Of a stretch of 10,603 nucleotides of DNA, positions 7,053-10,603 are shown piece after piece. This DNA comes from Caulobacterales bacterium 32-69-10 (GTDB lineage: Bacteria; Pseudomonadota; Alphaproteobacteria; Caulobacterales; Caulobacteraceae), in contig NCED01000074.1 in NCBI GenBank assembly GCA_002280485.1, positions 1 through 10,603 of the forward strand, in the 5' to 3' direction. The position numbers and the translations under genes were made by a program. The notes beneath the pieces were generated by a model. It was not told the DNA's origin. It saw only the letters and a program-made list of their open reading frames with translations, and did not search any database. Every line of letters begins with the position of its first letter. Within the stretch, counting starts at the first letter, position 1.

Positions 7053-7081
7053 TTTTATCAGCACCTTCGACCCCCTATATT
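7053..7081 (+). promoter_or_regulatory. ssrA: Possible ssrA promoter
   Basis: TATATT (7076-7081) is one base from the -10 consensus in a locally AT-richer patch, with a poor -35 (TTTTAT, 7053-7058) 17 bp before it. It would place the transcript start near 7088, at the hairpin that opens the tmRNA precursor. Confidence 0.45.
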
Positions 7082-7168
7082 CCTCCTGTCGGGTTCGCCC
7101 GACTATGGAGATAAACGCGCTCGTAATAAGCGGACTGGACCCGGGTGCGATTCCCGGCGGCTCCACCA

Positions 7169-7198
7169 AATCTTCTTCCGTTATCGGGAAGTAAGCAG
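7169..7198 (+). other. ssrA: Intervening segment of the permuted tmRNA precursor
   Basis: These 30 nt join the mature acceptor 3' CCA to the mature coding-piece 5' G and should be cut out during maturation. They contain a small stem, CTTCC (7175-7179) with GGAAG (7187-7191). The ends are set by the acceptor-stem pairing; the processing itself is inferred from known two-piece tmRNAs. Confidence 0.8.
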
Positions 7199-7278
7199 GG
7201 GGCCGATCAGCATCGACAGACGTGTAAAGGTGTTGCTTTCTCTCGGCTTGACCCACCGTTTCGGGTTATTTTCTAAAT

Positions 7279-7320
7279 GCGAACGATAACTTCGCTGAAG
7301 AAGTCCGCCTCGCCGCGTAA
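7279..7320 (+). other. ssrA: tmRNA tag-peptide reading frame
   Basis: Thirteen codons from the resume codon GCG (7279-7281) to TAA (7318-7320) encode ANDNFAEEVRLAA; with the alanine carried by tmRNA the tag is AANDNFAEEVRLAA. Total length (14) and the AANDNFAEE half equal the Caulobacter tag AANDNFAEEFAVAA as I recall it. The C-terminal LAA is the ClpX-recognised end, and the N-terminal half is the part SspB-alpha binds. The last five residues differ from Caulobacter. Confidence 0.93.
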
Positions 7321-7379
7321 TGCGGTTCGGTAGACTTCGCGTCTAAAGTCCTGGGGGTTCAGATCCTCAGGCGGGGCTC

Positions 7380-7412
7380 GGGGGGGGCCTGGCAACAGAA
7401 CCCCCCCACTTT
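7380..7412 (+). terminator. Terminator-like hairpin after ssrA
   Basis: A run of eight G (7380-7387) and a run of seven C (7401-7407) can pair across a 13-nt loop and are followed by ACTTT. It sits just past the tmRNA coding piece and fits an intrinsic terminator, although the T-run is short. Confidence 0.6.
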
Positions 7413-7498
7413 CCCTTCACAATTCGCACAGAGCCGCGAACCGGTCGCGACAGCGCGCTACGCGGTGGTGTAGTGTGGCGGACCACCTTGAGGTTCGC

Positions 7499-8047
7499 AT
7501 GGCGCAGGAACGTAACGATCAGGACCTGATGCAATACGAAGCCCTCGCGCAGGAAGCCCTGCGCGGCGTGGTCAAGGCTGCGCTGAAGCGCGCCGCCTCG
7601 CCGGGGGGCCTGCCCGGGCAGCATCACTTCTACATCACCTTCAAGACCCGGGCCCCGGGCGTCTCCGCCCCGGCCGAGCTGGCCGAGCGCTATCCGGACG
7701 AGATGACCATCGTCCTGCAACACCAGTACTGGGACCTCGCGCCGGGCGAGACCTTCTTCGCCGTGACCCTGAAGTTCGGCGGCCAGCCCAAGAAGCTGTC
7801 GGTGCCCTATGCCGCCGTCACCCGCTTCTACGACCCGAGCGTCCAGTTCCTGCTGCAGTTCGAGGCCCCGGAGGCCGAGGTGTTCGGCGCCGGCTCCAGT
7901 GCGCCGGAGATGCTGTCCACCCGTCCCCGCAAGGCCTCGCCTCCCGCCGTCGTCGGGGAAGAGGCCGAAACGGCGGACGAGACCGAGCCCGCGCTCGAAC
8001 GGGACGAGCCCAAGATCGTCTCCCTCGATCAGTTCCGGAAGAAATGA
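7499..8047 (+). CDS. sspB: SspB-alpha, ClpXP adaptor for ssrA-tagged proteins
   Basis: A 182-residue protein matching the alphaproteobacterial SspB family. It binds the N-terminal part of the ssrA tag and tethers the substrate to ClpX for degradation by ClpP in the cytoplasm. Visible: DLMQYEALAQEALRGVVKAA (helix, residues 9-28), the compact beta fold with HHFYITFKT (42-50), YPDEMTIVLQHQYWDL (65-80), FFAVTLKFGG and LSVPYAAVTRFYDPSVQFLLQF (100-121). An acidic, flexible linker follows (about 125-170), then the short C-terminal ClpX-binding tail KIVSLDQFRKK. I prefer ATG at 7499, with TTGAGG about 5 nt upstream, over an in-frame GTG at 7475. An inverted repeat GGTGGT/ACCACC (7464-7469, 7482-7487) lies just before this site. 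The gene starts about 120 bp after the tmRNA gene whose tag it should read, and its stop overlaps the next start by 4 bp. Confidence 0.93.
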   Translation: MAQERNDQDLMQYEALAQEALRGVVKAALKRAASPGGLPGQHHFYITFKTRAPGVSAPAELAERYPDEMTIVLQHQYWDLAPGETFFAVTLKFGGQPKKLSVPYAAVTRFYDPSVQFLLQFEAPEAEVFGAGSSAPEMLSTRPRKASPPAVVGEEAETADETEPALERDEPKIVSLDQFRKK

Positions 8048-8853
8048 TCCGGGTTCTGCTGGCCGCCGCGGGCGTCTGGCTCGCCCTAGCGACCGCCCCG
8101 GCCGAGGCCGCGGGGTCCCTCGCCGCCAGTTCCTCCGGGACCAGTGCTTCCACGACTTCCGCCGCCAGTCCTTTTGCGGACTGGGCGGCCGTCTTCGTCG
8201 CCGGCGACTTCCGCGGCCATGGAGGCGGGCCCAGCGAGGCCTTCGACAACGCCCGCCGCGACCTCGCCGACGCCTTCGTGGCGGCCGGCTTCAGACGCTC
8301 CAACATCCAGCAGTTCTCGGTCAGGCCGCAGCTCTATCCCGACAGCGCGCCCCTGCCCTCCGACCTGTCGCTGATCCGCACCGAGCTCACCCGGCTGGCC
8401 GAGAAGGCCCCGAGCGGGTGCCTCGTCTACTTCACCTCGCACGGCTCGCCTGACGGGGCCCTGGTGGGACGCAACCTCATGACGCCCCCGGGCGCCGCGC
8501 GGATGCTGAGCGACGCCTGTGGCGAGCGCCCCACCGTCGCCATCGTGTCAGCCTGCTACTCCGGCGTCTTCGTGCCGATGTTGGCCGGACCCAACCGCCT
8601 GGTGCTGACCGCGGCGCGGCCGGACCGCAATTCATTCGGCTGCGGCGAGGGCGACCGTTACCCCTATTTCGACGCCTGCGTGCTGGAATCTATCCCCGGC
8701 GCGACCGACTTCGCCGCCCTCGGCCGCGCCGCCCAGGGCTGCGTGTCACGGACGGAGAAGGAGGCCAAGATCGGCCCGCCGTCCGAACCGCAGATGGCGG
8801 TGGGCGGCGAGCTGCGCCCCTTGCTGCCCCTCCTCTCCCTGAACCAACGATAG
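8044..8853 (+). CDS. Peptidase C13 (legumain-like) family protein, exported
   Basis: A 269-residue protein with a caspase/legumain-type cysteine-peptidase core. The signal peptide is MIRVLLAAAGVWLALATAPA followed by EAA, with cleavage near residue 23. A Ser/Thr/Ala-rich stretch (24-42) then leads into WAAVFVAGDF, the first strand. The catalytic dyad is His133 in YFTSHGSPDG and Cys171 in IVSACYSGVF, each after a hydrophobic strand as expected for clan CD. Family members cut after Asn or Asp in eukaryotes; the specificity of bacterial forms is not known to me. The ATG overlaps the sspB stop (ATGA, 8044-8047), implying translational coupling. The protein is predicted to be periplasmic, whereas SspB is cytoplasmic, so the pairing is probably shared expression rather than a direct complex. 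Family call is good; substrate unknown. Confidence 0.88.
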   Translation: MIRVLLAAAGVWLALATAPAEAAGSLAASSSGTSASTTSAASPFADWAAVFVAGDFRGHGGGPSEAFDNARRDLADAFVAAGFRRSNIQQFSVRPQLYPDSAPLPSDLSLIRTELTRLAEKAPSGCLVYFTSHGSPDGALVGRNLMTPPGAARMLSDACGERPTVAIVSACYSGVFVPMLAGPNRLVLTAARPDRNSFGCGEGDRYPYFDACVLESIPGATDFAALGRAAQGCVSRTEKEAKIGPPSEPQMAVGGELRPLLPLLSLNQR

Positions 8854-8859
8854 GTGCGC

Positions 8860-10603
8860 ATGGGCCTGCTGTACGCGTTCCGGCCCCTGCTGACGCCGCT
8901 CGCCGTCCTCGCCGCCTTCCTCGCTCTGGCGGTCGCCCCGAGCCTCGCCCAAGGCCCGACGCCAGAACCGGAGGCGACACCGGCTCCCGCCGCGGCCCCG
9001 GCGCCAGCTTCCCCCGCCCCCGGCCCCCGCGCCCCGCCCCGCCGCTCCATCCCTGCCGCCGCCGCGCCTCCATCGGCGCCGGCGCCCGTGCCTGCCGCGG
9101 CCCCTCGCCCCGGGGCGAGGCTGGCGCCGGGACAGGCCATCCCCTTCCCCGACCTGGAGGCCTTCGTCGACGGAGCCGTTCGCGAGGCCATGGCCGCCGG
9201 CCACGTGGCCGGGGTCGCCGTCGCCGTGGTGCAGAACGGCCAGGTGGTGCTGGAGAAGGGCTATGGCCTTTCCCGCGTCCGGCCGCAGGCGCCGGTCGAC
9301 CCCAGCCAGACCCTGTTCCGCCTGGGTTCGGTGTCCAAGACCTTCACCTGGCTGGCGGTGCTCAAGCAGGCCGAGGCCGGCCGCATCAACCTCGACCAGC
9401 CAGTCAACGCCTACCTGCCCGTCCCCCTGCGCGTGCCGGACGAGAACTTCCCCGAACAGGTCAAGGTCCGCCAGCTGATGGACCATTCCGCCGGCTTCGA
9501 GGACCGCGAGCTCGGCCGCCTGTTCAAGGCCGATCCCCGCGCCTTCATGGGCCTGGACGAAGCCCTGCAGAACCCGAGGCCGCACCGGGTGCGGGCGGCG
9601 GGCGAGCTGTCGACCTATTCCAACTATGGCGCGGCGCTGGCCGGCGCGGCCGCCGCCCAGGTCGCGGGTCGTCCCTTCGAGGACATGATCGAGACCGAGG
9701 TGCTGCGGCCGATGGAGCTGGCCGACACCACCTTCCGCCAGCCCTATCCCGAAATCGCCGGCCTGCCGGCCCCGATGCCGGCGGCCCAGGCCGCGCGCCT
9801 GTCGGAGAGCTTCCTGTGGACCCCGCGCGGGCGGCGCGTCCTGCCGACCGAGCTGGTCGGGCTGGCGCCGGCGGCCGGCGCCTCGTCCAGCGCCTCCGAC
9901 ATGGCCCGCTACATGCTGGTCCTGCTGGGGGGCGGCAAGACCGAGCTGGGCGAAGCCTACGGACCGGAGACGGCCAGGCGCATCCGCACCAACCTCAGCC
10001 GCTCCGCCCCCGGCCTCGACGGCTGGGCCTATGGCTTCAGGGAATATGGCCTGCCCGGCGGCTTTCGTGGCTTTGGCCACGACGGGGCGACCCTGGGGTT
10101 CCGCACCGGCCTGATCGTAGTTCCCGAACTGGGGCTGGGGGTGTTCGTGGCCGGCAACACCGACGTCTGGCTGGACACGCCGGCCTACGTCGTCCACCCG
10201 CAGCTCGGCAAGTGGCTCATCGCGGGCGGCGAGCACCTGTTCGGCATGAACAGCTTCGGCTGGCGGTTCAGCGCGGTGGTCTTCGGGACGATCCTGATCA
10301 TCGCGACCATCCGGATGGCCCGCCGGCTGTCCCGCTCGACGCTGGTCGGGGCGATGGCCGGGTTGTTCCTGACCGTCGACGGCCTCTCGTTCGTGATGAG
10401 CCGCATCGCGCTGCTCGACATCTTCCAGGCGGCGTTCACCGTCATGGCGGTCGCCTGCGTGGTGGCCGACCGTGACTGGTTGCGGCACAAACTCGCCCAG
10501 CACCTGAGGGCCCGCGGCCTGCCCGACCTGGGCGGCCGCCTCGGCCCGCTGCTGCTGTGGCGGCCGTGGCGCGTCGCGGCCGGCGTGCTGTTCGGGCTGG
10601 CGA
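8860..10603 (+). CDS. Beta-lactamase-fold serine hydrolase (class C/COG1680 type) with C-terminal membrane segments; partial
   Basis: The frame is open from ATG at 8860 to the right edge (581 full codons). An N-terminal hydrophobic segment (residues 12-30, ending ...APSLAQ) looks like a signal peptide. A long Pro/Ala-rich linker (about 32-90) follows, then the penicillin-binding/beta-lactamase fold: nucleophile motif SVSK (Ser157, Lys160), the Tyr motif YSN (253-255) and HDG (His407-Asp-Gly) in place of KTG. The last part has hydrophobic helices around 470-489, 496-517 and 520-545, and one more begins at the edge. Proteins of this kind include esterases, D-amino-acid peptidases and true beta-lactamases; the sequence does not decide which. 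The start is 6 bp after the C13 stop with AGG close upstream, so it is the third gene of the sspB operon. Between the HDG domain and the first membrane helix only about 45 residues follow GVFVAGNTD, which seems short for membrane-tailed relatives. Confidence 0.88.
   Translation, partial: MGLLYAFRPLLTPLAVLAAFLALAVAPSLAQGPTPEPEATPAPAAAPAPASPAPGPRAPPRRSIPAAAAPPSAPAPVPAAAPRPGARLAPGQAIPFPDLEAFVDGAVREAMAAGHVAGVAVAVVQNGQVVLEKGYGLSRVRPQAPVDPSQTLFRLGSVSKTFTWLAVLKQAEAGRINLDQPVNAYLPVPLRVPDENFPEQVKVRQLMDHSAGFEDRELGRLFKADPRAFMGLDEALQNPRPHRVRAAGELSTYSNYGAALAGAAAAQVAGRPFEDMIETEVLRPMELADTTFRQPYPEIAGLPAPMPAAQAARLSESFLWTPRGRRVLPTELVGLAPAAGASSSASDMARYMLVLLGGGKTELGEAYGPETARRIRTNLSRSAPGLDGWAYGFREYGLPGGFRGFGHDGATLGFRTGLIVVPELGLGVFVAGNTDVWLDTPAYVVHPQLGKWLIAGGEHLFGMNSFGWRFSAVVFGTILIIATIRMARRLSRSTLVGAMAGLFLTVDGLSFVMSRIALLDIFQAAFTVMAVACVVADRDWLRHKLAQHLRARGLPDLGGRLGPLLLWRPWRVAAGVLFGLA

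Larger units (their letters stand above)
7088..7375 (+). ncRNA. ssrA: tmRNA, circularly permuted two-piece form
   Basis: tmRNA frees stalled ribosomes and appends a degradation tag. The gene is permuted as in other alphaproteobacteria: the acceptor piece (about 7088-7168) comes first, then a spacer (7169-7198), then the coding piece (7199 to about 7375). Acceptor-stem halves are on different pieces: GGGGCCG (7199-7205) pairs with CGGCTCC (7158-7164), including the G3-U70 wobble that alanyl-tRNA synthetase reads, followed by ACCA at 7165-7168. The T arm is CCGGG-TGCGATT-CCCGG (7141-7157); its loop has TGC where tRNAs have TTC. The 5' side of the coding piece has the conserved ATCGACAG. The tag frame is at 7279-7320. 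Small stems follow: CCGC/GCGG around the tag stop (7313-7325), TAGAC/GTCTA (7331-7345) and CTGGGGG/TCCTCAG (7351-7370). The precursor opens with GTCGGG-TTCG-CCCGAC (7088-7103). Outer ends are estimates. Confidence 0.96.

Noticed and set aside
7105..7168. An ordinary tRNA gene ending in CCA
   Set aside because: There is a T arm and acceptor 3' strand but no D arm or anticodon arm, and the pairing acceptor 5' strand lies downstream at 7199, which defines a permuted tmRNA.
6966..7256. N-terminal extension of the S46 peptidase to a start at 7256
   Set aside because: The extension would be translated from the antisense of the tmRNA gene and would bury the signal peptide; ATG at 6965 has a Shine-Dalgarno.
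7367..7723. Minus-strand 118-codon open frame
   Set aside because: It is antisense to the start of sspB and the ssrA terminator and has no recognisable domain.
8746..10503. A 585-codon minus-strand open frame
   Set aside because: It is antisense to the beta-lactamase-fold hydrolase with SVSK, YSN and HDG motifs; the product is low-complexity Gly/Arg/Ala/Gln sequence.

Overview
The window is very GC-rich, tightly packed and looks like an alphaproteobacterial chromosome, most likely Caulobacterales (Caulobacter, Phenylobacterium or Brevundimonas relatives). The best evidence is a circularly permuted two-piece tmRNA gene (ssrA) at about 7088-7375. Its encoded tag begins ANDNFAEE, as in Caulobacter, and it sits just upstream of an alpha-type SspB adaptor gene. 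The genus call is inference.

Left part, minus strand (1-3228). An apparent operon is read right to left: a metal-dependent amidohydrolase with an odd His/Cys-rich N-terminus, a strong 12-bp hairpin, a small DUF3253 winged-helix protein, a uracil-DNA-glycosylase-family protein, and an alpha/beta-hydrolase lipoprotein whose start overlaps the previous stop by one base. Two of these genes look damaged. The glycosylase lacks a block of roughly 35-40 residues in frame. The hydrolase loses its fold after about residue 253 and continues in frame into what looks like the C-terminal part of an Asp/Glu-racemase-family protein.

Middle part (3229-6965). A divergent intergenic region precedes a plus-strand Old Yellow Enzyme family ene-reductase (3404-4477). 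It converges on a minus-strand pair: an S46 family dipeptidyl-peptidase (4902-6965) followed 14 bp downstream by a glyoxalase/VOC-fold gene that is frameshifted at a 14-nt perfect palindrome. A hairpin lies between the two converging gene ends.

Right part, plus strand (6966-10603). The permuted ssrA gene with a possible promoter and a G-run/C-run terminator-like hairpin comes first. Then follow sspB, a C13 (legumain-like) peptidase overlapping sspB by 4 bp, and, 6 bp later, a beta-lactamase-fold serine hydrolase with a Pro/Ala-rich linker and C-terminal membrane segments that runs off the right edge.

How it works together: ssrA and sspB belong to one process. tmRNA rescues stalled ribosomes and adds the tag, and SspB delivers tagged proteins to ClpXP. 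The C13 peptidase and serine hydrolase are translationally or transcriptionally linked to sspB, but they carry export signals, so a shared pathway is only a guess. I saw no CRISPR array, insertion sequence, phage gene or integrase. Three genes with deletion-like junctions in about 5 kb raise the question of real gene decay versus assembly error.
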